DNA from: Talinum fruticosum | Lineage: Eukaryota; Streptophyta; Magnoliopsida; Caryophyllales; Talinaceae | DNA length: 64,000 bases | Assembly: GCA_021018815.1 (NCBI GenBank) | Contig: JAITYX010000049.1 | Location: 1,488,001-1,552,000, forward strand | Reading direction: 5' to 3' | Part shown: piece by piece, positions 1 through 10,610 of the stretch | How the letters are laid out: each line of letters starts with the position of its first letter | Numbering within the stretch: the first letter of the stretch is position 1 | The notes under the pieces: generated by a model | Told to the model about the DNA's origin: nothing | What the model saw: the letters and a program-made list of their open reading frames with translations, nothing else | Databases searched by the model: none | Program-made: the position numbers and the translations under genes

Positions 1-1
1 T

Positions 2-1435
2 CGAAGCCAGGTGGAGCCCGGATACCTTCGGAAGAGGCTGCCAGAATCCGCCCCATATGGACCGGAGTCTATGGAAATGATACTCAAAGACGTCCAAAAT
101 GATATTGTTCCGGGCCTGACCCACTGGCAGAGTCCTAACTACTATGCGTATTTCCCAAGCAGTGGTAGCATCGCCGGCCTACTGGGAGAGACGTTAGCTG
201 CGGGGTTCAACGTGGTGGGATTCAACTGGATATCCTCACCAGCGTCAACCGAGCTCGAGAGCATCGTCATGGATTGGCTTGCCAACATGCTCAACTTACC
301 CAAGTCATTCACCTTCTCCGGTGAAGGAGGTGGGGTTATGATGGGGACCACCTGCGAAGCCATCTTAACGGCCATAACTGCAGCCCGAGACCAGCTCCTA
401 GACCGCATTGGACGCGAACACATCAACAAGCTCGTCATTTACGGCTCGGATCAAACCCACTGCTCCTTCTTCAAATCTGCAAAGATAGCCGGGATTTCAC
501 CGAGTAACTTCCGCCTAGTGAAAACTTCACGGACCCATGCCTTTTCAATGAGGCCAGAAGCAGTGAGGGCAGCAATTGAAGCCGATGTCAACTCAGGCTT
601 GATTCCCCTCTTCCTCTGCGCCACCGTGGGAACAACATCCACGGCTGCAGTGGACCCTGTGGGGCCCCTCTGTGAGGTGGCGAAAGATTACGGCATGTGG
701 GTGCACATCGATGCCGCCTATGCCGGAAACGCATGCATATGCCCGGAGTTCAGACACATGATCAACGGGGTCGAGAACGCCGATTCGTTCAGCTTCAACG
801 CACACAAGTGGTTCCTAACCACTCTAGACTGCTGTTGTCTTTTTGTCAAGGACCCAACCGCCCTGGTTAGGTGTTTGTCAACTAACCCTGAGTACCTAAA
901 GAACAAGGCCACTGACACCAACCAGGTGGTCGACTACAAGGATTGGCAGCTCACCCTGAGCCGGCGGTTCAGGTCTCTCAAGATGTGGCTCGTGCTCAGA
1001 AGCTACGGAGTCGATTACCTCCGGAACTTCCTCAGGAGCCACGTGGACATGGCGGCCTACTTTGAGCAGTTAGTTCGGATGGACGGAAGGTTCGAAATAG
1101 TGGTCCCGAGGAGCTTTGCACTGGTCTGCTTCAGGCTCTCCGCCTCAGCCGTGATTCAGCGTTTGTATGATAACTGCCACCGCCATGGCCATGGACAGAA
1201 GTTCCTCGAGGAGGAGACCCTCAATGGTCTCAACTCGGAGCTCCTCGAGTCCATCAACTCAGCCGGGCAGATCTACATGACTCATTCACTCGTCGACGGT
1301 GTCTACATGATTCGATTCGCGGTTGGAGCCACCTTGACCCAAACCCATCACGTGACATACGCGTGGAAGCAGGTTCAGGATCATGCAAGTGCAGTTTTAG
1401 CGCGCAGGATTAATAGTATCTGCAACTGCTACTAA
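2..1435 (+). CDS. TYDC: Tyrosine/DOPA decarboxylase-like aromatic amino acid decarboxylase, 5' end outside window
   Basis: A PLP-dependent group II decarboxylase that would remove CO2 from tyrosine or DOPA to give tyramine or dopamine in the cytosol. The frame is open from the window edge (RSQ precedes the GTG at 11), so the first ATG-like start is not real; roughly 50-60 N-terminal residues lie upstream. 477 residues are visible with no intron. Seen motifs: [21 protein letters not shown], whose His stacks on PLP in the family; HIDAAYAG, with the Asp that contacts the pyridine nitrogen; NAHKWFLT, with the PLP lysine (AAG at 806-808). The catalytic-loop motif NPEYLKN keeps Tyr (TAC at 893-895), as in true decarboxylases; related aldehyde synthases have Phe. 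LSRRFRSLK has Ser (AGC at 959-961), the residue linked to phenolic rather than indolic substrates in plant enzymes. The C-terminus is normal. Family certain; exact substrate inferred. Confidence 0.93.
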   Translation, partial: RSQVEPGYLRKRLPESAPYGPESMEMILKDVQNDIVPGLTHWQSPNYYAYFPSSGSIAGLLGETLAAGFNVVGFNWISSPASTELESIVMDWLANMLNLPKSFTFSGEGGGVMMGTTCEAILTAITAARDQLLDRIGREHINKLVIYGSDQTHCSFFKSAKIAGISPSNFRLVKTSRTHAFSMRPEAVRAAIEADVNSGLIPLFLCATVGTTSTAAVDPVGPLCEVAKDYGMWVHIDAAYAGNACICPEFRHMINGVENADSFSFNAHKWFLTTLDCCCLFVKDPTALVRCLSTNPEYLKNKATDTNQVVDYKDWQLTLSRRFRSLKMWLVLRSYGVDYLRNFLRSHVDMAAYFEQLVRMDGRFEIVVPRSFALVCFRLSASAVIQRLYDNCHRHGHGQKFLEEETLNGLNSELLESINSAGQIYMTHSLVDGVYMIRFAVGATLTQTHHVTYAWKQVQDHASAVLARRINSICNCY

Positions 1436-2305
1436 TAACTCATTTGCATGGCAAACGAAAAAGGAATGCATGAATTGATCAATTACGAGGATGGTTCGAT
1501 CTTGATGATGCTGTTGATGACGATGATAATGGGTACGGATATTGCAATAAATTCTTTTTTTGGGGGAGATGACGTGTTGGAGGTATCAAATGTAAGTTAT
1601 AATGTTTTTTTTTCTGTTCTTTTTTTTTTATCGATGTTTTCTTTTCTTTTTTTTTTTCTTTTAAACCAAGTTCTCAATGAATGTTAACTTACTTCCTCTG
1701 GGACGCGGGGGTAAAAGTCAAGCACTGGGACTTCGTCAAGCGAAGCATAGAACAGCAACCACAATAATAAATTTTAGTCGTACATTTCATATTTTTAATG
1801 TAAATTGTCGTGGTTGGTGTAAACCTGCGTATAAGGTTGAGATTAGATTTATTATGATGTTGACAAATGGCGTACACAACATTTTCATTCTTGTGAAAGC
1901 AATCAGAATTACTTTCTGGTCATATTTTTATATGTTAATCGGCTAATCATTAGCCGTATCCCTTAAAAAAAAAATTCTGGTTAGTCATAAAAACAGAGGA
2001 AATATATATGTTTTTGTGACAAGACAAATCTAAAATATTTTGCTCCAATCTAAATTATTTTAAATTAATAGTAATAGTTATAATTAATTATGACATAAAA
2101 TTTTAGTATTTATTAATTGTCCCAATGAAAATAAAATGATATCTTAATTTAATTAATATTATTCACAAAAATCTAAGATATATGTAATTTTATAATTTTA
2201 ACAAATTATATTATATTCAATCTTTATTTAGTTGACTATAAATTCCACTTTCATATGGGTGTTGCAATGGCCTTTTTTCCAGCAGAATTGTTTAGATGAT
2301 AAGGA

Positions 2306-2308
<3 letters not shown>
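1436..2308. other. 3' flank of TYDC, AT-rich intergenic
   Basis: A possible polyadenylation signal AATAAA lies at 1546-1551, about 110 bases after the stop codon, followed by several long T runs (1553-1665). Short open frames here have no recognisable features and are considered chance. The rest to the AT microsatellite is AT-rich with nothing identified. Confidence 0.45.

Positions 2309-2360
<52 letters not shown>
2309..2360. repeat. AT microsatellite
   Basis: About 25 uninterrupted TA dinucleotides. A short open frame crossing it encodes only alternating Tyr-Ile and is an artefact. Confidence 0.95.
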
Positions 2361-2363
<3 letters not shown>

Positions 2364-2555
2364 CACCCTACGCCCCGGGAAAGTGAGAGACTAAAACAGA
2401 AGTTATTGTTGTTTTACATTATTTAATCTTTAAAATGTATATTAGTTTATTGGAAACAATTACCTCTTTTAATTTCCTAAATCGGTAACTCCAACTACCA
2501 AGAGCTCATAAAATTTTACTGAATCATAATTTTCAATCATCTTAATAACTACTGG

Positions 2556-3539
2556 TAGACCTGGACAATGGGAAGGGACCCTATGGGCTTCTAGGGTTAG
2601 GGACAAAAGAAGGGTTCAAAACCCATTTAATTTTTAAAAGGGTCAGAGTTTTATGGCCGGTCCGAAAAAATCAGATACGAGCTGGTGCGGACTAAACGCA
2701 GCCCCTTTTTTCACGTAATTCCCTCCATTCAATCCCTCGAATTTCAATTTCTTCTCAATTTACCCAGATCAAGTAGACCTTAATTTCTCTCTCCTCACCT
2801 ACAGTCCTGCACTAATCAATCAATGAGAAAGAGAAATCCGATGACGATGGAGTTTTCTCACCTCCTTGCCTCCGACAAATCCAACTACGATCGAGCCTCA
2901 AGCCGATGGAGGGCTTTCAAGGAAGGACACGGATTTACCCTCATCGGCTGCTGTGGTTCAAGCATCTTTGTCTCGTCTTTTGAGGCTTCCAAAGAACTCT
3001 ACAAGTGGGAGAAGAGCGGAAGTAATTTACGCGATGGAACTAGGCAGTCTTAGAGAAGGGCACAAGAGGCGGAGATTTACTTCGTGTATGTCGCTGAGGA
3101 TTTGTATTTATAATTATAATCGTAATTACGAGTACTGAATGAAGGCACATAATTATTATAAGCAGCTTCATCAGCTCCCTTTATTTCTATCAAGCTACCA
3201 CTACAAAACTCATTGTCATCCCCGTATTTTCTATTACGATCATGATGATGATTATGATTATGATGATCATATATAGGAAGAGGAGGAGCAAAAAATCTGA
3301 GGAGAGGAAAAAGGAAGAGGAAAAATCAAGAGGAAAAAAAAATCAACTAAAAAAGGAAAAAATGGACGTGAAGCTACATTACTGATTTTTCACAAACTAT
3401 TTACGTCATGGGAGGGTTAAGATCGGCTGGCCCATGACCCGGCCACCCATTTACTTTTTTTTGCTGACACTTCCCGATCCTTTATAGTAACCAGCCGACC
3501 CTGACCCGGCCCGACTCGGCCCATTGCCGAGCAGCTCTA
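2556..3539. mobile_element. Possible non-autonomous hAT-like element
   Basis: The left end begins TAGACCTGGACAATGGG and the right end, read on the minus strand, begins TAGAGCTGCTCGGCAATGGG, giving imperfect terminal inverted repeats. Just inside both ends are GGCC/GGGTC-rich blocks, typical of many plant hAT-like elements. The 8 bases outside each end (2548-2555 and 3540-3547) agree at only about half the positions, so a target duplication is not convincing. No transposase is seen; the interior has only short chance ORFs. About 980 bp. Confidence 0.45.
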
Positions 3540-4098
3540 ACTCGTCAATTATCGATCAATGAACTAGCGTACTTGCAACTAAATGCGCATATCTAACGCA
3601 ATTTCTTTGTTAGTTAATGCTCTCCCCGCTATGTAGACCGACAACTATGTCTAATAATTTAGACTAAATTTTTAATTTTTAACGTTTCTTATTTTTTTGG
3701 TAAACTTTCTCTTTTTTTAGGTTTTTAAGAAGGGAGTTCCTTATACTCTATCAGTCCTATTTTATTTATATAGATTGACAAAATATTTATTAAAAATTTT
3801 TAAGAATTACTATCATTATTTAAAATAACTTAGCTTATTAGAAGTACTCAATTAATATTGCCCACGTTAAATAATTTTTAAGATTTGTAAAAAAATCCTC
3901 AAAAGAGATGAATATTCCTATCTTTGATTCATTATCCATTGAAAAGTGTATTTTTTTATAGTACCAATTAATTGACATTTATTTTCTGTTCTGAAAATTT
4001 CTATGCATTTTTCTTTTGTAGCAATTAATAGTTCTCATCAACATTGTTAAGCAATTATTAGTATTAGTCAACATTTCATATATATGGGGAGAGGGGAA
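3540..4098. other. AT-rich spacer, no feature recognised
   Basis: AT-rich DNA with short T and A runs. I see no coding potential, tandem repeat or element end in it. Confidence 0.6.
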
Positions 4099-4125
4099 GG
4101 GTTCAAGTAAGCATTCCCAACTAAA

Positions 4126-4395
4126 GATAAGCACCATAAATCTAAGCCCTCTGAATTTCATCTAATAATGGTCTAAATTAAAAGCTCCTTTATCACTTAA
4201 TAGAAAAGGGAAACTAAAAAATTCAGGGATGGGGTTTAGTTGATGGCCCAACCTTTGCAATTTCCTAGCTTTTCTCTTTGCTTCTTGCTTCCTCTCACAC
4301 TCTCTCGTCTGCTTCCTTTTCCCTTCTCTCTCTTTCTCTCTCTCGCTCAGTGGCGCCGCCAACCCACCTTTTCATGTCGCTAGCAAACACCTCTC
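4126..4395 (+). repeat. Left terminal inverted repeat of long-TIR element copy 1
   Basis: Pairs with 7035-7292 on the other strand at moderate identity. It contains a CT-rich stretch (about 4280-4350) mirrored by the GA-rich tract at 7084-7140. Confidence 0.65.
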
Positions 4396-5151
4396 CGTTG
4401 CCGGGCTTCTCATCTTCAACCTTTTAGGAAACTAAGTCCAAATTATTCTTCAAATTGTGGAAATTTAGGTTCTAATTTGTTCTTCAATTTGCAAAATTAG
4501 GTTCTTTCCCTTTTGAAATCTCCTGGTTCATTCTCTTTGAGTGTCATGGGTTAGTCTACTAATTTTATTTGTGTTTGCATGTAGTTTAGTGGCATGAATG
4601 CACATGTTGTGTGGTTTGATTGAAATTCCCACCGAAATGCCTTGTGACTAGGTTGTGTAGTATGGTCTGCGTTGTTTTTACTTAGTGGTTTCTGGTTTCT
4701 AGGGTTAGTAAGCATGTTGGTTTCTGCTTCCTACTTGATTATTGGCTAATTCTTGTGCTTAATTTCTACTTGTGCTCAATTTAGGTTTTCAGTTTGGTGA
4801 CTTACTATTGATGGTATATTTTTGCTTAAATGTTAACAAGCCAAATGATTGCTTGGTGGTTGCTAGTTAGTGATGCATTCCAAGTAATGGCATATATGTG
4901 CTCGGCTTCTATTCTTGGTGGTTTTTATATGTGTCCAACTTCAGCTTTGTGAATGTGCGCTCAATTTCATCTCAGCTTGCTTGATTCTTGATTGTTTGCT
5001 TACTGTTGTGGAAAAATGGTAAAGTTTTGAATATGTGGTCAAGAAATGGTAAGCTTACTATTCTAAAAAGCCAAATAGTTACTACTTTGAGAATATATGC
5101 TCAAAAGTGAGTTCACTGTTGTGAAAACCAATCGGTTGTTATTTTGTGAAA

Positions 5152-5218
5152 GTTTATTAGTTTAATGATAAAGCATTGTGCAGATGCATAAAGATATGGG
5201 TTGAAATTCCACATAAGC
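5152..5218 (+). other. tRNA-like module in long-TIR element copy 1 (plus orientation)
   Basis: A degenerate A-box-like TTAGTTTAATGATAAAGCA is followed about 25 bases later by a B-box-like GGGTTGAAATTCC. It matches in position and sequence the module at 15858-15912. Stem pairing is poor, so this is a decayed tRNA-derived sequence and not a tRNA gene. Confidence 0.4.
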
Positions 5219-6138
5219 TTTGTGAAAGATTTTGGCTTATCTTTTTATGTTTTCTTTTCTTTTCCAAGGTGACCCCTTGAGAAGGGGTTTTGTTGTATAT
5301 GGGCCAAGAAATCGCCTTTCTTTGTTTATCATTGGAATGCAAGTAATACCAGCCCTTTGGAATTGATGTGTAACATTGAAGAAAAGATGAATAAGTTGAT
5401 CGGATGTCATAGATGATCTGCACACGAACTATAGACACGGTTAGGAGTAATCGATGGCATAGAGGATGTCATATATGGATTTTTTCTTATTCGTCAGCTC
5501 GCCCTTTTGTGCTTATAAAAACCCATATTCTGTATTAGACAATACATACTTTCGGTCATGGTATATAGAAAAATCAAATTGTCAAGCAGCTTGTTGCAGT
5601 TAGTCTTATTTGATGTTTTGAGGTATCTTACTATCTATAAACACCTAATTCAAAGTGCACTTTCTATTAAAAAAAAAAGAAGATGCAAGTCCTTATTAGA
5701 AAACTACTAATTGGCATAACTTTTGATTCAATCCAATATTTGTCTATATGGGTTATTCGATGCTTTGTAACTAAGAGATGCATAATGTGCTCATTAATTG
5801 AATCATCTCGCTAGCAGACTATCGGATCGGGAAGAGGGTTTCCTTCAAAGTTAGTGGAATAAAATTAATCCCATATCTCACTTGATAATTTCTAACTTAC
5901 TCGAGTTTTAGTCCCTTCATTCCGTGTCAAAACGTTTTGTGAGTGTTTTGTTAATAGCCTTTGTGCTTGCTTGGGCACAATTGTTATTGGTAATACCTTC
6001 TCCGAATTGAAAATAAATAGCTAGCCACAAGGATGCACTTGATCATAAACCTTTTCATAGGAAGAAAATAACTATCAAGACATCTAAGAGACCCAATTGA
6101 ACACTTGAACTTCAGCTAAGGTGATCTAATTATAAATA

Positions 6139-6207
6139 GCCTATATGGGAATTGAACTTATCTCTTATGTGCCATTGCATGATGCTCCTCCATTTGAGAT
6201 AATAGGC
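6139..6207 (-). other. tRNA-like module in long-TIR element copy 1 (minus orientation)
   Basis: Read on the minus strand it starts GCCTATTATCTCAAATGG and ends ATATAGGC, so six acceptor-stem pairs form. A-box-like and B-box-like (AGTTCAATTCCC) segments are correctly spaced. Facing orientation relative to the module at 5152. No intact tRNA cloverleaf. Confidence 0.45.
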
Positions 6208-7034
6208 TCAAAAAATAATCAATCAATCATCCTCTGATTTTCAAAATACAATATAAGTATTTAGAATCAGCTCCTTACTCAAAAAGTCACAAAAGTACTA
6301 CAAATACATTTATGATTGAAGCTTGAAAACATCTTATTCAAAAAGAAGAGTTGAATAGAATGTGAAATTCATTTTAGAGCACACTCCAAATTGATGACCC
6401 CAAAACAAACTCCAAATTAATGACCAAAGACACACAGAGCCATTTAGAACACTTGTAGTAGCCAACAGTGTAAACATATGGAACCAAGTTTCCAACTCAT
6501 TTACAAATTTCCAACTTTATGTGGTCATCCAATTTGAGAAAAAGGTGATTCTAATTGACCTTCAAATCAATTTGATTTTAATAAACCTACAATTTAATTC
6601 AAGTAACTCGACCCATTACAATTTAATCCACCAAGTTAACTTACTATTCTCTATTCAATATGCCTTTTCATTTAACCTCATACCAAGTTAAACCTTTCTA
6701 ACTCCTAATTCTTAAACACCCCCTTAAAACTTGAAACTAATAAAATGAAGCTTTATATCATCAATTTAGGCAAAATAGAAACTTTTATCTTTTAAGCTCG
6801 TCAAAGTACCTAATGAAGCACATCAATGGCAAGGAAAACAATTTCTAAATTACATGAGAAATTGAAGATTCTCGATTAAAAAAAAAAAAAGAAAAGAAAC
6901 ATACCAAATTATGGGGAATTGTGCAACTTTTTTCTAAAATCCTAATTCTCAGCTTCGGATTAAAAGATTTCTGGGGGAATAAGGAGATTCTGCTGATGCT
7001 TTGCTCGCACTCATTGCCGAGTGATAAGAACTTT

Positions 7035-7292
7035 AGCGAGTAGGTCGGTGACATGTAAAGTTGGGTTATCCCTGCTGCCAAACATGAGTGAGAGAGAGAG
7101 ATAGAGAGAGAGGAAGAGAGAGAGAGAGAGAGAGGAGAGGGAAACAAATGAGAAAGAGTGAGAGAAAGCAAGAAGTTATGAGGGAAGCTAGGGAATTGCA
7201 AACTTCGAGCCAACAACCAAGTGTTAGATGAAATGAGCTTTAAATCAGGCCATTAGATGAAATTTGGAGGGCTCATATTTATGGTGTTTATC
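7035..7292 (-). repeat. Right terminal inverted repeat of long-TIR element copy 1
   Basis: Inverted match to 4126-4395. Includes a GA-repeat tract (7084-7140) whose minus-strand CT reading gives a low-complexity open frame that is not a gene. Confidence 0.65.
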
Positions 7293-7444
7293 ATATTGTT
7301 CAGTCCAAAATTATGATATTTTTAATAGTCTGTTTACATTTTATTTTGTTCGTAATAATGATTAAATTAGAAACTTTAATTTGATTTGTCTTATTTTCAT
7401 AGGAAATGTGAAAAATATCCTAGAAATAATAAGAAAGTGCTAGA

Positions 7445-8746
7445 TTGAAGAATTGGGTCATCCATTTGAAGTTGACCCGGATAGAGAGAAATAAACCAAA
7501 AACTGGTCCGGAGCATGCTACGCACATGATTTTTTCCCCTCATTTGAAGAACTTTCTTGCCCTCCTCTTCAACCTCTCACCAGCCCAAAGACCACCTAAA
7601 ACCCTCTCCCTCTTCAGCCCAAGGCACCCGAAACCCTAAAGCCTCATCTTCCTCCTATTCACCTTCTTCACCAAAACCCTAACCTCGCCAGCCTAACCTC
7701 AAAACCTCTTCCTTCTTTACCGCTCACCTACCCGGAGTGTAGCCTCGCCCATTCACTCTCTTTCTCTTCTTTGGTCTCTTTCAACATAAAGAATCCCACT
7801 CAAACTCTTCCTCTCTTCTTCTTCACCCTAACCCATGAAGCTTCCGCATCCCTAATTCTCTCTCTCTTCTTCGGTTTAGCAACTGCATTCGACCCTTTCC
7901 CATACTCAAACTCTCATCCTTTGCGGTCTGTCTCTCGCCTCAACCACTACGGAGACCTTGTTCCTATCCAACTCTCATTTTCTCAATCTCTTCCTTCACA
8001 TACACCATACTCGAAGAAGACATCTCACCAATCTCAAACCTTTATCAATAATTGGAGAAGTCGGGACTTGAACGAGGCTAGAAGAGCACAAAAAGACTTT
8101 AAAAGGAAGTAGGACGAGATAGAACAAAAGGGCAAAGGGCGACGACGTGATAGGCCGGTAGCCTCAAGTCCAAATTAGGTTTCAAGAATCTCTTTCTCAA
8201 ATTTTTTCAGTTTAGCTCTCAAATTTTAGTTCTAGGTTTTAGTTTCAATTTAGATGTTAGTTTAGGTTAGTTCCATTTTGTTTAAAGTTTGAATATGAGT
8301 TTTTGAATGTTGTTACTCAATTGCTACCAATTTGGGTTGGTGAATCGCGAATTTGTGGATTTTTGGGATTGTGGATTGGTGTTGTTAAAATATGGAATAA
8401 TTGGTATTCTTCTCTAATTCTTGCTCCCTGATTTTCCGTTTTGCATTTTTAGCTCTATTAGTTTGATTCTAATTTAGTTATAGTTACACTTGTTTAGTTT
8501 TCTAGTTTGTTTGGTTCTGAGTTAATTATAATTGCACTTAGTTCGCTAGTATTTACTATTGTTGAAATTGATGCTCCGATTTTCTATTTTGAGATATTAA
8601 GTTTAATCTCTAGGTAATTTGCTTTGAGTTAATGTTAGTTTAGGTTTCATGTATTAAGTCTCTGAATTGTTTCACAACCTTATTCTAATTTTGTCCATCT
8701 CCGTGGTTCGACAAAAATCCGGTACTCCCTAAAATTCACTTCAACA
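7445..8746 (+). mobile_element. Degenerate LTR, Athila-like Ty3/gypsy
   Basis: The sequence just before 8750 ends like an Athila-type LTR (a CCGTGGTTCGAC motif at 8701-8711, then CACTTCAACA) and is followed by a primer-binding-site match. Candidate ends are TG at 7445 and CA at 8746, giving about 1.3 kb. A C-rich segment with CCTAAACCC-like motifs (7560-7750) would be the transcribed part. A 113-codon open frame at 7771-8112 shows no domain and is taken as chance. The left boundary is inferred only from spacing. Confidence 0.45.
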
Positions 8747-8749
8747 AAA

Positions 8750-8767
8750 TGGCAATGTTGCCGGGGA
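8750..8767 (+). other. Degenerate retrotransposon primer-binding site
   Basis: TGGCAATGTTGCCGGGGA differs at three positions from the primer site usual in Athila-type elements (TGGCGCCGTTGCCGGGGA). It lies three bases after a CA that could close the LTR. Confidence 0.55.
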
Positions 8768-9030
8768 TGGCGTTGGTTTAAACTCCAGTTAGAAATTTTT
8801 GTTTGAGTCTTAATTTAAATTTGAGTTTCATACTCTTATTTTTTTGGTCGAGTAAGTATTTTTTGGTCAATTTTTGTTCAATTAGTAAGTTTCTAATTTA
8901 TGTTTAATTAGTTAGTTTTTGGAGTCAATTTATATTATTTAGTTTTAGTTGTAATTTAGTTTTAGCTTTAGTTGTTTTATGTCTTAGTTTAAATTTGTCT
9001 TAATTTTTGTTTTAGTTTTAGTTGTTTTAT
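8768..9030 (+). other. Leader remnant of the Athila-like element
   Basis: T-rich, repetitive TTTAGTTTTAGTTG-like sequence follows the primer site, as in leaders of such elements. It stops at the start of the long-TIR element at 9031; no gag is found on either side, so the retroelement is a fragment. Confidence 0.35.
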
Positions 9031-10127
9031 TTCAAGTGAGCCCTTCCCTTTAGGTATGCTCATTCATTAGGTGAGCACACTAAATCAAGACCATTTAATT
9101 TTAAATGGAAGGTTGGGATTAAAGGGAAAATTTATTTTTAAAAAGAAAATTAATTTTTTTGGTGAGGGGAGGATATGGAGATCGTTCATTTCCGGACCCC
9201 TCCCAACACTACTTTCTCAACCCTCTTCCTCTGTTGCTCACCTACTCTCTCGTTGGAACTTGCCGGTGTCCCGCCGTCCTCGTCGTCCGGCCCCGACACT
9301 GTCGTCCCGCCCCGCGTCTCGCTCTATGTCTACCATCTTTGTGTCTCATCTCTCTCTACCATCTTTGTGTCTCGCCATGGATTCAACCTAGCAGCCGGTT
9401 TCTAACTCTTGTCGTGGCTGTCTCTTTCCCCTCCTCGCCGAGGAGTACGACCACGCTGGAAATCACAAGTAAGAGTTTCAATTAAATCTAGGTTTACAAT
9501 TCTTGTCTGTCTATCAATCCCTTAAAACCGGTGATTAATTTGCTCATACTCAATTATGAAACTCGTGATTAATTTTGTGGATTAAAATGCTCTTAGTTGT
9601 TTGTTTTTACATATTGACATTCGAAACCGATGATTAATTTGCTCATCTTATGGATTTTGTGGATTATGAAAATGGTGATGAATTTATGGATTAATTTTGT
9701 GGATTTTGAGCTAAGTGGACGAATTTGATTTTGGGAAAATTGTGTCGATTTGAATATTTTGGATGATTTTCCAAACGTTAATCTCATTATTAGATGGCAA
9801 CATGTAGGATTCTAATTTTTGGTGTGGATTTATCATTGGTAAAACAATAAATGAGATATTGGGTCGATTGAGGTATCGGATGATCAACAAATCGATATCT
9901 TCTATTGCATTTAGAGGTTCTTCATTTACTGAAATTTAGGATGAATTATGTGTTCCATGTAATTAAAGTGCATAGAAGGAAGAAATCTTGTTGGTTGTAT
10001 AATTTTTTCTACTTAGGATTTTTAATAGCACATTCGTTGATATGATTAAGAAACTAAAACTCTAACCGATACTCATATAATTTGATTATGTTATAACTTG
10101 ATCTTAATGTTTTGTAACTTATTACTA

Positions 10128-10197
10128 GCCTATTAGCTCAATTGGTAAAGCATTTTTGCAAATGCACAAAGAGCATAGGTTCAAATCATAGATAGGC
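10128..10197 (+). other. tRNA-like module in the large long-TIR element (plus orientation)
   Basis: Starts GCCTATTAGCTCAATTGG and ends ATAGATAGGC, so GCCTAT pairs with ATAGGC as an acceptor stem. An A box (TTAGCTCAATTGGTAAAGCA) and a B box (AGGTTCAAATCAT) sit at tRNA spacing. The anticodon arm is disrupted, so it is a tRNA-derived sequence and probably not a functional tRNA. Confidence 0.55.
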
Positions 10198-10601
10198 TTC
10201 GACTTTTATTTGTACATGAGTCTCACTCATAGACTGGAATAGTTTACTTGGGTCACGAAAAGTTTTGAGTTGTGGAACGAATTTAGAAGTACGGTATGGT
10301 ACTTGATCGATGTCATTCATAAAGATCGGACAATTGTTCTTTAAGGTAGGAAAGTGGTGTTTTATTAGGATAGGATGCTAGAGTTTGAATTTACCGCATA
10401 TTTTTTCTTTTTGATTTTATCTTGGTCTATGCCTATAAATGGCTAGCATGTATTTATTATTTGGCAGAGATGAGTTATGAAAAATTGTTTCTGCACATAG
10501 AAATTCTGTTTTATATTAGTTAGCCTTTTGTTGCTTTGATGTTTTCTTTTTTTTTATTTTTTTAAGAAAGTCAAGTAAGAGATCCCTTGATGGGCTTCCT
10601 A

Positions 10602-10610
10602 ATGCATCTT
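10602..10610 (+). repeat. Target-site duplication, left copy
   Basis: ATGCATCTT, identical to 11821-11829. Confidence 0.8.

Larger units (their letters stand above)
4099..7292. mobile_element. Long-TIR Mutator-like non-autonomous element, copy 1
   Basis: The outer parts form long terminal inverted repeats: 4126-4395 matches the minus strand of 7035-7292, sharing motifs such as GCACCATAAATCTAAGCCC versus ACACCATAAATATGAGCCC, a following TTTCATCTAAT, and a CT-rich tract. A second copy at 14871-17180 matches from GGGTTCAA onward, so the left end is put at 4099; the corresponding right end may have been lost. The interior holds two inverted tRNA-like modules and a TATA-like GCTTATAAAAACCC near 5510, but no transposase frame. 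Long TIRs with no coding capacity suggest a MULE-type element; no target duplication was found. Superfamily is inference. Confidence 0.6.

Noticed and set aside
11..13. GTG as start codon of the decarboxylase
   Set aside because: The frame continues upstream to the window edge with residues (RSQ) expected in the family, so the true start is outside.
2232..2426. Open frame across the AT microsatellite
   Set aside because: It encodes Tyr-Ile repeats only and has no gene features.
6845..7216. 123-codon minus-strand Ser/Leu-rich frame
   Set aside because: It arises from the GA-rich TIR tract read as CT; low complexity with no partner feature.
7771..8112. 113-codon plus-strand frame as a gene
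   Set aside because: It lies within the proposed LTR and shows no domain; CT-rich composition explains its openness.
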